From: Pascua guehoae
Taxonomy: Eukaryota; Basidiomycota; Tremellomycetes; Trichosporonales; Trichosporonaceae
Direction: 5' to 3'
Length of the DNA: 64,000 nt
NCBI GenBank assembly: GCA_001600415.1
Contig: BCJX01000004.1
Span: 1,883,064 to 1,947,063 of the forward strand
Both the position numbers and the translations under genes were made by a program. The notes under the pieces were generated by a model. The model was given only the letters and a program-made list of their open reading frames with translations, was not told the origin of the DNA and did no database searches. Below, piece after piece: positions 37,359 through 48,622 of the stretch (within the stretch, counting starts at the first letter, position 1; every line of letters starts with the position of its first letter).

Positions 37359-39899
37359 CTACAGTTGCGCCTCCATGTCCTCGTACAGCTTCTGTGCAAT
37401 CTCGAGTGCGCGGTCGCGGCGCATTCTCCGCTCGTACTGCCTCTGCTCTTCCTGGGGACTGAGGGGCGTTGCCGGTGTGGCATGTCCCCTGCTACTATGG
37501 GGTGCAATGGCCACGGGAGGGGGGTACGCGACGCTCGCTCTGCGCATGGGACTAAACGCGACGGCGGCGACCGAGGCGCGCCGCTGCGGGGTGGGTATTC
37601 TGGAATTGTCCCGAGTCAGGGCTGGGCTGCCCTTTGCGCTGCGGCTGCGTGCGCGCTCGACGCGGTTCGACTCTTCGACCGCCTCGAGGACGGCGGGGAG
37701 GACGACGTCGTCGGCGTGGTCGTCCATGCCCGCCGGGAGGCGGTCGGTGCGCACACCGGCAAACGTCATGGTGTAGCCCTCGGGCTCGGCGTCGGCGTCG
37801 GGCTCGGCGTCCGTCTCGTGGTGCAGGTGGCGTCGGAGGAAACGCAGCGGGTGCTTGAACCCAGAACTCCGCCGGCGCGGACCCGCCTCGAGGTCAATCT
37901 CCCCCGAAGGCAGGTGGCTGTGGTAGTCGTGCGTCCAGTGGTCGTGGTCGTCCTCGGGCTCGCTCATGAACAGCGCCTGCAGCACGTCCATACCCCCGTC
38001 GTCGCCGTCGCCGTCGCCGTCGCCGCTCTCGTTGTCGCCTCCTTCAGTCGTGCCGCTCAGCTTGGCTGCAGCGGGGAACGTCGGCGTCGCGTCCACCTGC
38101 GTCGACGCCAGCTGCAGCGAGTTGCCCGGCGTGCCCGGTGGACAGCTGCTGTCGCCGTTGGCCATGCTCGCGTGCGGTGTCGCGATGGGAGGCATGGACA
38201 ATCCGAAGAATGGGTCCTTGAATCCCACTGGGTTGGGTGCTGCTTGCCGCTTGGCACGAAACGTCGCTTCCCACGCTGCCTGCATTCCCTTTTGCAAGCA
38301 TGGGTCCACAAAGATGGCCAGCTGGGCCTTGTCAGCGTACGCCCACATTGGAGTCACGTCGACTTACGGCGGCGAAGAAGATACCTCGTGCACCGTACAG
38401 AAAGTAGTAGACGCAGTACAGGCCGTACACTGTGCTGGTGTGCACGCCGTCCTGCGCAGAGATGTACAGGTCCCCGACTGTTTGTCAGCATGGTCCTCTG
38501 ATTTGCCTACACTGCCGGACGCACTCGCAATGATGCCATTGACGATAATCAGCGCTATTGGGTACGTCGATATCCGCAACGCAATCTGGATGAAGCGGTC
38601 CTCGAGGTGACCGTACATCTTTTCGTGGTCGTGCGAGTGCCGCCGCCGCCGAATCACACGTCCAAGGAGCCCATGGGAGTGCTTTTCTCGCTCGGCGTGC
38701 TCGTACGAGTTGCCACTGACACTGAGATCGAGGTTCATGCTGTTGCCTTCAAACAGTGCGCGCGAGGTCGCTCGGCCTTGGCGGAACAGCTTGACCAGTG
38801 TCTGGGGGGTCAGAAAGGGCACCGTGCAAGAAGGACCCACTGCTGCTACTGCCACGGTTGCAATAGCACACGAAAGGAGCTGCCAGAGGTACTGCTGTCA
38901 GCGCGGGTGGTGACTCGCGGGGCACCCACAAGATCGAGGACAAAGTTTCGCACGCGCGTATTCCTGTCGCCAGCCTGGATCCAGCTAGACGGTAAGCGAT
39001 ACTCCTCTTTTGTTGGATCGAGCAACATACCAAACCTGAGGTCAGCGGATATTTCCCAACAGCGTACTCACGTTGTAGATCGGGTCCCACCCATAGTGTC
39101 CCAGTGCAGCGGGAACAAGGGGCACAAACAGGCCGACGAAGAGCGAGACACCAATGTACCACCGCTCGAGCTCTGGTGCCCGTCAGCGCGCGCGCTCACT
39201 CCTTGTCAACACGCGTGACCCTGTACCCACTCAGCATGATGGGGTTGAGACCAAGCACGATCGTAATGGCGAGGTTGACTGCGATCGCAGTGCACAGATA
39301 GTTGACCCTATGGGGTGAGTGACCCTCCTCCACAGTTGCCCACAAGGTTGCGGGTTTGTTTCAAACGTACACGCCCAAAGTCCCAATCATAAAGTAGATG
39401 CCGACCGCACAAGCCGCATTGTTGCTGGATGCCAGCACGCTCTGAGACGCAAAGGGTCAGCACTGCCCACCGACTCGGGATGTTGTCACGGTGATCACGG
39501 GTGAGTCACGAGTCACGAGCCACGAGCCACGAGTCCATAAGAGAAGAGAGATTTACGGTCCAGTCCAGTCCTTGCGGGCCGACTTACCACACTTACAGCG
39601 ATATAGTTGACGTCGTAGATGATCTCCCACACCATGCTCCACAAGAGCAGGCGGAAGCTCAGGCGGTCCAGGTGGCGGCGGGCCGGGCGCACAGTCCATA
39701 TCCACAGTGAGATGGCGAGAACTGCGCCGCAGCACGCAATGGACACACCCGCCGCAATGGCCGAGATGTGCACATTGAGCTGGAGGGTCAGTTCGAGTTG
39801 TTGCCGTCCACATTGTGGTGTAGGTCTTCACATCTCGCCAAGCCCCCCCCACGTCCCACGTCGACGCACCGTGACCTTTTCCTGCGTTAGGATAAACAT
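37359..39899 (-). CDS. Seven-transmembrane receptor, Git3/cAMP-receptor-like GPCR
   Basis: Ten exons: 39899-39870, 39779-39597, 39441-39371, 39307-39231, 39172-39072, 39035-39031, 38984-38930, 38891-38525, 38477-38368, 38321-37359. All junctions are in phase and give 653 residues. Seven membrane helices are visible: about 14-36 (IAAGVSIACCGAVLAIS), 48-70, 83-118, 123-145, 175-197 (YLWQLLSCAIATVAVAAV), 272-296 and 305-332. Exon 6 is only 5 nt (GTTTG); with it the loop before helix 5 reads VCWIQAGDR, giving the CW pair typical of Git3/cAR-type receptors. The third inner loop is long and basic, and the C-terminal tail (about 330-653) is Ser/Asp-rich with RRAS sites that fit PKA. Such receptors sense nutrients through Gpa2-type G proteins and cAMP. 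The donor of exon 8 could alternatively lie 12 nt further on. Confidence 0.82.
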
Positions 39900-41778
39900 G
39901 GCCCCCCGGGGGCCGTAGGGCGTGTGCGCAGTAGCCGTCCAAGTGTGTCGAGAACGTTGCACAGATCAATATCAGTAGGTTGAAAGGTCGATGTAGAGGT
40001 GGTGGACAATACCAAAGCCACCACTCGGACTAAAACTGGCGTTGGAGAGTATTTGTGCATGGCGGCTCCGAATCGGGGGTTCAGTTGACAATCTCCCGGC
40101 CCAGGTCGACGAGACGCATGCAGGTGGTCAGTGGCGTAAATGGCTTCATGGCCCATGGGCCTGGGTCACACCAAGCACAAGCACAGTCGGCCAACGAGCC
40201 CAGGATAACCGAAACCAAACCGAGAGCGTCCGAAGACCTGCACCTGCAGGTGGGGTGGGAGTAGTGGGCAGTAGTGGCCCGCAATGGCCGGCTGCTAAGC
40301 CAGGGGCCCAGTGGCCAGTGGGCAAAAGCCAAAGTAGCCACCGCACGTGATCGTGCCTTGCCCCAAGAGGGCTCAGAGACGCAAGGGACGATATGAGCAG
40401 TCAGGAGATCTCACGGTCATGAACGGGGTCGCACCGTCCTATCCTGAGCCTCTCAAGCACCTCTTTACGAGAGGACGGAATAACGTTTTGATCGCGTGCC
40501 CCTGTCATTATCCCTTCACACAACGGCCGCAACCTGGCTGAGGACTAGGAATCAGGACTAGGAATCGGAGCAAAACTAACCGAGGTGAGGTTGATGTGAT
40601 TAACTGCAGTTTTTTCACCGCGGAATGCGGCGTCCTTGCCTTCGGGAGTTTAGGGAGCCAGTGAGCTAGAGTACTGCAGTGAAGCATTTTGGTAGCCCAG
40701 AGGACACTACAAATGAAGCACTACTCCAAATGCAGGGGCTACAAATGAAACAGACCATGTGTCTTGGTGGCGACGGCATCCTCGCCAAGGTGAGACAACA
40801 CGGTCGTCGCGCTGGGGTGTTTTGGGACGTGCCCGTGCAATCGCAATCGCGATCGCACCATGGCAGTGCCCGCTTGGACGTCCTGGCCACCAACGCTAGC
40901 TTTTCTCTGTTGTTTAGCAAACGTGTGAACCTTGCGGGTTACAGTTGTGTTACATGGGGCCTCGATACTGTGGACTGCATGCACAGTACTCGGCACGGTG
41001 GGCCAGTGGACAGTGTGGTTGTTGTCTGCGTTGCCCATCTGTGCCTGGGAACGCCGGTATAACGCCGTGGCGTCAGCCATGGCGCACACCGGCCTTGCCA
41101 CCGGCACGGCCTGGGTGAAGCTTCCCATTGAACAAAACGTCCGAGGCCCGACGCATCCCAGGTTTTCGGAGATGCCAGAGAGGCCTCCGGAGCTCCGAGT
41201 GGCTGGGACTGCCAGGCTTGGGTCGTGAGGGAGGCATCGGAGATGGAAGCCAGAGAGGCCTCCGAGTCCCTTGGACGGCCAGGCGAGGTGGCGTACGAGT
41301 CGGGGATTTGGAAGGTCAAGCGAGCCTGCTTTGGAACACTGACGTCGCACGCCAGCGGCGTTTTACATCCACATCCTGTAACATAAACAGATACAGAGGG
41401 TGTCACAGAGGAACGAGAAAGGCGCAGGGATGCCGAGGCATGCACATGTCGAGCTGCTGCAGACGTGCACACCTTGCAAGAGTCGGCCAGTCTCACCCTG
41501 CGCCACGGCTCGTTCCTTTTTGACACCTCTGTAGTGGGAGAAACATCCGGTAGCGGTGACGCCACTGTGAGCCAGCAGACTAGAGGGGACACGTCCAAGG
41601 CAGGGGACATGGATCGGCAGAGGACTCGGGCCTGCAGACGTCACTGGTTGCGGAAACCCCAAGAGCAGACGACTTCCGAGCTATTGAACAACGTGTGCCA
41701 ACAAACAAACACCGACCCGACACAAGCAAGAATAGTCCTTGGAACTCGTATACCATTCGACGTCATCTATGAAACACA
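39900..41778. other. Intergenic region
   Basis: No supported gene. A minus-strand open frame of 223 codons (40939-41610) has no domain, and its composition does not match the neighbouring genes. It includes the upstream regions of the receptor gene and the 3' flank of the DUR3 gene. Confidence 0.5.
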
Positions 41779-43974
41779 TTATACACGCCCAGATACCAGC
41801 CCACACAGCCGCTTGGCGTCGGCCCACATGCCCTGTCCCACCTGCTTGATACCCTCGCGCGCCTCGTACAGCGGGTAGAGGCCGATCATGACGAGGCCCC
41901 CAAAGAGCCACATGATAACAATGACGACCCAGGCAGTGAACCCCGCCTGGGGGTAGATGTACTGCGCAAAGAACTGGGGCAAGGGCACGATGATGATGAG
42001 GGTGACAGTGAGTGCGATGGCGGCCAGCGAGGCAAAGCGGAATGCCTTTTGCAAGCTGCGCTCGTCCTCGAGGGCCGCCTGTGCTTCGACTGCCGACGGC
42101 GAGGTATCAATGCCCTTGCCCTCGGTGGGTGTCTCGGGTTCACTGTCCTTGTCCTTTTCGCCACCAGAGAGGCGGACCTCGTCGACCTCTGTACTCGACC
42201 TCTCGCTCGACGCGTTCGTGCTTGTGCTCGTGCTCGATTTGCCCTCCGTGTTGATTGCACGCGTCACTTCCCAGTCGACATATTGCGGCGACACGAGCGA
42301 CCACACTACGGTGATGATGCCACCGACGCCGATCGCGAGCAGGTTGCCCGTGAGCATCTCATAGTCGCCAAAGGTCGTCGTCACGTTGATGGCGCCGTCG
42401 TTGAGGCGGGCCGTCAGGCCGAGCCAGCCTGCGACGCCCGCAATCAGACCCGCAATCGCGCCAACCACCGCGCCCGTGCCGTTTGCGCGGCGCCACGTGA
42501 TGCAGCACGCGATGGGCACGACTGCACTGCCGATAATCGTCCCCATCAGCTCGTACAGGTACCCCATGCTGATGCCGATGTAGTTGAAGGCCGTGGCGAT
42601 GGCGCCCATAAAGACGGCGTACACAAAGATTGACACGTGCGAGACCCACAGCACCTGCTTTTCGGTCGGCTTCCGGTTGATGTAGGTCCCGTACACGTCG
42701 TACGTGAGGAGCGACGAGACGGCAATCTGCTCGGCCGAGGCCGCCGAAGTGACAGCCAGGAACAAGAGGATGAGCATGGCCGCAGCGCCAGACTTGCCCA
42801 TGAGCGCACCGACGGCCTTGACAGCAGGGAGACCCTGTCCCACCTCGCTGGCCGTGAGGGTGATCAACTTTTCGGGGCCGTGGGCGAGCGCGACGGCCGC
42901 GAGGCCGAGCGACGTTGCAATGGACAGCGGGATGCCAAACCATGCGAGACCGCCCCACAGAAAGGCACGGACGCTCGTCTGCGGCTTGGACGCGATGGCG
43001 CGCTGCCAGTATGCTTGGTCGTTGAAGACGGTTCCCTGGGGAGTTAGCCACGCTGTCCACCGACTCCACGCGCAGTGCTCACAAAGTTGCCCACAATGTT
43101 CATGACGCCTGACAGTTAGCACCACACTGGAGTTCACGTGTCACCTTGACCCCCCGAACTCACCAAAGATCAGGCCACTCTTGGACCGCAGCGTGAGGTA
43201 CGACCCGTGCGTGTTACCCTCGATGGGGTGGTTCTCGGCGGCCTGGTTCAGCAGCTGCCACATCTTTGCGGGCGAGCCGATGATCGGCGATGTCGCGTAC
43301 ACGACGAGGGCAAATGCAATGAGGATGCAGTAGAGGGCGAGGGTATGCGTATAGTCGGCGATGAGGGTCGCGCGCATCCCGCCAACAACGACGTAGACGC
43401 TCACGCCGAGCGGGATGAGAAAGCACGACGCGACCGTGTTCATCCCCGTCAGGTCGGTCACTGTTGCCGATCCGCCCAGCACGAGCATGGTCGACACAAT
43501 CACGTTGGTCGCCATGCCAAAGAACAGAAACGTGAGGTGCGCAGCCGTGCCCCACCGCGCCCGGATAATCTCGAGGTATGTGTGGCAGTATGGCGCGTGC
43601 ATCTTGAGCTTGCTTGCAATCATTGCAAAGAGGAGAATCTGCACCGTCGCCCCCGCCGCGTACCACCACGGACCCGAGACGCCAAACTTGTACGCCGTGG
43701 CAGATGACTGGAGCAATGTTGCCGCCCACGTCCATGCTGATACGATGCCGGCTGCAATGAGGCCAGGGTTGACGCTCCGCGAGGCAGAGTTGAACTCTTC
43801 GGCGTCCGAGATTTCGTACTTGAGGTACCACACCTGGATCTTGGTGATAAAGACCATGAACAATGGGAACAAGAGACCCATGCCGACCTGGCGTCAGCGG
43901 TGTTCCACGCGAATGACACTCACGACGACACCGTAGCCGGCGCCTTGTGGCAGGAGTGAGACAGCGTCCGACAT
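41779..43974 (-). CDS. DUR3: Urea/polyamine active transporter, sodium:solute symporter family
   Basis: Plasma-membrane symporter for urea, and in fungi also polyamines, driven by protons or sodium. Four exons (43974-43924, 43887-43164, 43108-43083, 43035-41779) join over introns of 36, 55 and 47 nt in phases 0, 1 and 0, giving 685 residues. The third exon is only 26 nt. About 15 membrane helices are visible. Family motifs include DAEEFNSASRSV, GIVSAWTWAATLLQSS, the VMNIVGNFGTVFNDQAYWQ segment built across exons 2-4, and SAASAEQIAVSSLLTYDVY. A Ser/Thr/Glu-rich cytosolic loop (about 540-600) precedes the last helices. These are hallmarks of fungal Dur3. GATA-type nitrogen control is usual for the family, but no clear site was established here. 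Confidence 0.93.
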
Positions 43975-45525
43975 GCTGGGCGAGGGCGGTGGGAGAAACA
44001 GTTGGGGGACGAGGTAGATATGTCGTCCGAGGCTCGTACTTGCAATGCCCGATCGCTGTGTTCTCTGAGGATAGATATCTGTGGGAGTCTCTTGCGGAGA
44101 CCGTCGTACATTTATGTATGCAGGTCTGACCCCACCGTGTCTACCAGCAGCCCCGACATTACCAGCAAATAGTCAGCATAAACTTAGTTCAACCTCTTAT
44201 CGGCATGATAGCAGCCTCTGCATCGAGTAAGTCATCTGACAGATACACATGCTAGCGCGACTGCCGCCATATCCATGCAGAGGCACGTCCCGTGTCCGAA
44301 CAAGAAGAGCAAGTTGGAGGCGGCAAGCCAGGCCAGTCCTTTCAAGGACGATATGCCGGCGGGTGTGCACAGGACCGTCTGTGGGCGGGTGGGGGTGGCG
44401 GAAAGACGGAGCAGCCCCTGAGACGGGGCGCCGCGCAGCCCCCGACTCGAGCTCCAAAAATAAAGCCGTGCTGTTGTCTCCACAGCTCCACAGGTAGTTT
44501 GCAGTTGCCTCTTCGGCGGAGTTTGTAGCTGTTGGAGGAGGTCCTGCAGAGGCCCAGCAGAACACACCTTATCGCAATGGCGGCGTGCCTTGGGCGACGG
44601 CCAGGCCTGTCCGTACACGCTAACTCACTGCTCGCGGGATTGGACACTTCTGTCCAAGTCGGCGCTAGTCCGCCGTCGACTTCCGACGTGGCTTGAGATT
44701 TCCCCTTTCCTGATGCAGTTAACAGTACCGATGTACCATGCTCTGCGAGCGGACCTGGCGGCTGTTGGGTCCCTGGCGGATGATACGGCTTATCAGCGTG
44801 GCTGGCCAGTCTTGTGGAACGCCACGCGCTAATGGCCAGCTCGCGCCATTGGACGCGTCTGGCGCGGGCGCCAGTTAGCCAGTCGTCCGACTGACAGCCG
44901 CAAATGCACGCGAGTCCCACGGTCCCTCCCCTCATTCAGGTCGCGTGGGGAAGTCACCGACCGCCGCGACCGGTGAGGACGCGAGGGCGGAGGGTCTTAT
45001 CAGTGTGTCAGTTGGAGGCGCGATAAGGAGGCGTATTCGTCACTCAGCCTCATGTCGGGGCGTGCAGCTATCCGCGCCTCGCCATTGGAGAGTTGGGTCG
45101 TGTATTCTGGCCAAGCTGGGCAGAATTGTTAGCGTCCGCCAAGGGGTGGTGAAAGCACAGGACAACACAAAACCACAAACACCCAGTTGGGTTGGGTCAT
45201 CGGTGACTGGAGCGGGTGCTTCAGTCGGCCTGGCGTGATTGGTGGTGTGGAGCACATTGGGTTACCGTAATAGGGCCCTCGTCGACGAATCGAACCAACG
45301 GTTGGCGTGTTGCGCGTGTTGGGAGGAAGGTTGCACGGGACCACGTGGTGTTTGGGTCACGTGAAATGCATCACCGTTCAACTCTCATCCCCATCATCTG
45401 GACAAGCCCACCTGTTATTTGTTTCTTTGCCACATCCCTCATATCACAACGGCAGTGTGAGGAGGGCGGTCAGACGTACGTCTGCAATTCTTGTGATGAC
45501 AAACTCCATGGGTATAGACACAACA
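43975..45525. other. Intergenic region
   Basis: No supported gene between the DUR3 start and tRNA-Gly. Open frames of 70-200 codons on both strands show no domain. Confidence 0.5.
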
Positions 45526-45596
45526 ACATCGTTGGTGAAACGGTATCATGCTACTTTGCCATAGTAGCGGCAGGAGTTCGACTCTCCTACGATGTA
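45526..45596 (+). tRNA. tRNA-Gly (anticodon GCC)
   Basis: A 71-nt cloverleaf without intron: acceptor stem ACATCGT/ACGATGT, D arm GTGA..TCAT, anticodon stem CTACT/AGTAG with loop TTGCCAT (anticodon at 45558-45560), T arm AGGAG/CTCCT with TTCGACT loop, discriminator A. A TTTATCTTTTTT terminator follows. The first pair A1-U72 is unusual, as most tRNA-Gly begin with G1-C72. Confidence 0.9.
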
Positions 45597-46603
45597 GTTT
45601 ATCTTTTTTCTCTGCAGCGCCAAGCCCCCGTTTTGTGTGGGGGCTGGGGGGTCTTTTGGGGCTGCTACCACCTACTCCCGACCTTATTTGATATTAAATG
45701 GCCCCTATCACAACCTTCGCGCTGTCACCACCTTCCCCGAGTGGGGAAGATTCAAACGTGTGGCGAAGATGAGGGGAGTTGACGCCCATCGTTACCTAGC
45801 AACATGCTGAGCCAGGTCGGCACCTCGTGACTAACAATGAGGTCGACTACTTGACCGCTTGGAGGATCCAGTCCTGACCTAGAATTGCCAATGATCCCCA
45901 CAGTCCGCGTCATGATTGTACTGTCTCCGCTCAATGCTTGGGATGTCTCTGACTCTCAACCCTCCGCCCTGACCCGTACGGCGACGATTTCTCACGTCGG
46001 GGACGCCACAACCGTGACCGCCTCGAAATCCTGATGGAGAGAGCGACCTCGCGATGACTGGGGAGTTCTCTCTCCAAAAGTTGGGCTCTCCACACCCAAT
46101 TCTCATTAGCCACTGACAGTCTCGCCCAAGTCAACATGTCAGCTGACAACCCGTCCAAGGCCCCAACCAAGCAGGGCGAATCCTCACCGTTGGTCGTCGT
46201 CCAAGATGGACAGCGACAGTGCCTACAGCCGTACCTCCATGGGGATCGTCACTCGCCGTGTCTCCGCGTTGTCGACTCCGCCCAGTAGCGTCACAAATGT
46301 ATTTTGTGTGACGTGGAAAGGAGAATTTGCGAAAGGGAACGTTAATATAGAGCGGAGAAGGACGGAGGAGGACACACGACCGTGCCGCCCTTCCCCCCTC
46401 TCGGATGCCAGCAATATTCAGAGACGTTGGAGGAAAATGCAGAGTTGCAAATGGTGATCACGGGAACGCGTTTCACGTCTCGAGGCACGGGGTGACTAGG
46501 CACGCCTCAGATGTGGCAATTTGTAGGTATATAAAGCTGTCAGCACTGTAATGTATCCTTCCTTTTGCTCCATGTCTCATTCTACCACTCCAGTGCTTCA
46601 GAA
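45597..46603. other. Intergenic region before the serpin gene
   Basis: No gene seen. It holds the T-run terminator of tRNA-Gly and the promoter of the serpin gene, with a TATA box at 46528. Confidence 0.6.
46528..46536 (+). promoter_or_regulatory. TATA box of the serpin gene
   Basis: TATATAAAG matches the TATA consensus and lies 67 nt before the ATG at 46604. A CT-rich stretch with CCTTCCTTTTGCTCC follows, as expected near a fungal transcription start. Confidence 0.6.
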
Positions 46604-47845
46604 ATGCCTTTATTGACCCGATGGAAGCGTACTACTCCGTTAATACCTGCGGAGCCGACCCACGCCAAGGTGCCCAACCGTCTCACTGCGCGTTGGCTTG
46701 CGGCTCTCCCAAACAAGGCGACGACGTTATCCGCCGTCGGCGTGTGGCCCCTCCTGGGGCTGTTGGCGGCGTCGGCGACTGACGAGATCCGTGCCGGCCT
46801 CGAGGTCGCGCTCGGCATCACCTCGACCGAGAATGAGGGTACAGCCGTTGCTCTCGAGGTGCTCAACTGGCTCAAGGGCTCGCCGGGCGTGAATGCGGCA
46901 GTGGGGATCTGGGTGAACAATAAATTCCCCGTCCGTCCGCAGTGGCGACAGAGTCTCCCAGAGGGTGTCGTTGAGAGCCTGACTGGGGACACTGAGGATG
47001 ACCAGACCCGTCTCAACGCATGGGCCAACAAGCAGACAGGCGGCAGGATACCTACCATGCCCATGCCCATCGATCCAGACACGCTCGTTGCCCTCGCCAG
47101 TTGTGTCGCGATACGGACGCTCTGGGGCGTTGAGTTTCGGGAAAGCAAGTGGGGAATCCGTCCTATGCTATCGAGCAAGTCACACGACGCAGGCATTATT
47201 CGCGCGGGACCAGACGTGACGACTGTGCGTGTTAAAGGACAGAGCGGTCAAGGTCATGGAGACGGCGGTGCCAGCTGCTTTGATGTGCACCTCGTCATTG
47301 GCCACCCGGGTGCGCCCCCTTCAACTGTGCTTCCCCTCGGTCTGAGGGCCCTCGAAGGCGCAATCCCGCGGGTTACCAATGCGAAGGCCGCCGACGCCAA
47401 GGGTCCAGGGCTCACTACCGAGCTCGTCGCCGTGGAGGGGGGCGAGGACAAGCTCCAAGTCTTTCTCGAAGTGCCCCCATTCACTGTAGAGTCTGAGCAC
47501 AATCTACTCGATCTCCACAGCGTGTTTGGCCTCAACAACGCCACCGACCTGTGGCATGGCCACTTTCCCGGCATCTCAAGCCACCCCCTCATGATCAACG
47601 CAGCCAGGCAGACTGCAATCGCAGAATTTTCAGCAGTCGGCTTCTCTGCCGCCGCCGTCACTGCAATTCAGATGGCGCTCGCCCTAGCTCCCGAGCCCGC
47701 TCGGTCTGTGGAGAGGAAGATCACTCGAGTCACCGTCAGGTTTGACCGCCCCTTTGGGTTTCTCGCCACCCACCGCGATACGGGCGTGGTCCTCTTCGCG
47801 GGCTGGGTGACCGAAGACGAGTTCAAAAAGGCCGCATCCACGTAG
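46604..47845 (+). CDS. Serpin (serine protease inhibitor, clan I4)
   Basis: A single exon gives 413 residues from the ATG at 46604; the open frame upstream has only a TTG start. Early serpin core features are LSAVGVWPLLGLLAASA (helix B region) and NAAVGIWVNNKFPV. The hinge of the reactive loop reads GFSAAAVTAIQM at about 346-357 and the C-terminal signature FDRPFGFLATHRDTG..LFAG at about 380-400. Counting the Gly at 346 as P15 places the scissile bond near Ala360-Leu361, which would suit an elastase- or subtilisin-like protease. P14 is Phe instead of the small Thr/Ser found in inhibitory serpins, so loop insertion may be altered. There is no signal peptide, so it probably acts inside the cell. 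Serpins are rare in fungi, and gain by transfer is possible. Confidence 0.82.
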   Translation: MPLLTRWKRTTPLIPAEPTHAKVPNRLTARWLAALPNKATTLSAVGVWPLLGLLAASATDEIRAGLEVALGITSTENEGTAVALEVLNWLKGSPGVNAAVGIWVNNKFPVRPQWRQSLPEGVVESLTGDTEDDQTRLNAWANKQTGGRIPTMPMPIDPDTLVALASCVAIRTLWGVEFRESKWGIRPMLSSKSHDAGIIRAGPDVTTVRVKGQSGQGHGDGGASCFDVHLVIGHPGAPPSTVLPLGLRALEGAIPRVTNAKAADAKGPGLTTELVAVEGGEDKLQVFLEVPPFTVESEHNLLDLHSVFGLNNATDLWHGHFPGISSHPLMINAARQTAIAEFSAVGFSAAAVTAIQMALALAPEPARSVERKITRVTVRFDRPFGFLATHRDTGVVLFAGWVTEDEFKKAAST

Positions 47846-48225
47846 AAAACCAAGGTACACCCGTAGCTGGTCCTTTTCGTTACGGCGACGACGCCTCTTC
47901 CTCCACCAAAACAATACAAGACAAGATAAGAAAGGACAATCTCAAACCGTCGCTGGTCGACACCACCAAAAGATACATGTATCCATCGAAAGCGAAAACC
48001 GATTACCAGCCCAGCGAAAACTTGTAAACAACATGTCCAAAGCTGAATGCTACTTTCTGTTCAGTCTCGTACTCTAGCCTTGAGCGCGAGACAGCCCTTG
48101 AGAGTCCGCTGTTTACCCTCTCACGAGCTTGGAGGACAAGAGAGCCCGTGGTTGGTGTTTGGCTGTTACTCGCCAAGTCGCTGTTCCGAGGGCGGCGATG
48201 TCCGCCAGACCCCATCATCCAACCA
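47846..48225. other. Short intergenic region
   Basis: 3' flank of the serpin gene and 5' flank of tRNA-Ser. No gene seen. Confidence 0.65.
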
Positions 48226-48322
48226 GGCAAGATGTCCGAGTGGTTAAGGAGATTGACTTGAATTTTCGAATTCAAATCATCAATTGGCGTAAGCCGCGTA
48301 GGTTCGAACCCTGCTCTTGTCG
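48226..48322 (+). tRNA. tRNA-Ser (anticodon TGA) with 16-nt intron
   Basis: The acceptor stem GGCAAGA/TCTTGTC, a D arm with TGGTTAA, anticodon stem ATTGA/TCAAT and loop CTTGAA give anticodon TGA at 48259-48261. The intron at 48263-48278 (starting TTTTCGAATT) follows position 37 and can pair with the anticodon. The long variable arm GGC..GCC and discriminator G fit tRNA-Ser. T arm is GTAGG/CCTGC with TTCGAAC. A TTTTT run follows at about 48328. Confidence 0.92.
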
Positions 48323-48622
48323 ATACATTTTTGTTCCAGTACTGTTTAGGCACTGTATTTGTTACCGACCAACATGCCTCCACTGCTCCCGCCCATGTAC
48401 GCAGTTCTTTCCATCGGAGATTCAGATGCATCAACGTTTGCGTCCCGTTCTTAGCTCCTATGCAGGTCTGGAGTCCAAGTCAGACGTTCTTTGTACATCT
48501 AGGCACATCAAAACTGTGCTCAACAAGTGGCTTGCACGAGATCATCATTTCACATCCCATGCTCACAGGCGTCCGTCGTCCCGCCCGTACAGCTACTCCC
48601 ACAACTAACACTGACTACCCGT
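48323..48622. other. Short intergenic region
   Basis: Between tRNA-Ser and the stop codon of the DUF6604-type gene. No gene seen. Confidence 0.65.

Noticed and set aside
40939..41610. 223-codon minus-strand open frame between the receptor and DUR3 genes
   Set aside because: No domain, no membrane segment, poor codon pattern compared with neighbours.
45270..45310. tRNA-like T-arm sequence (GAATCGAACCAA on the plus strand)
   Set aside because: No matching acceptor or anticodon arms could be folded around it on either strand.
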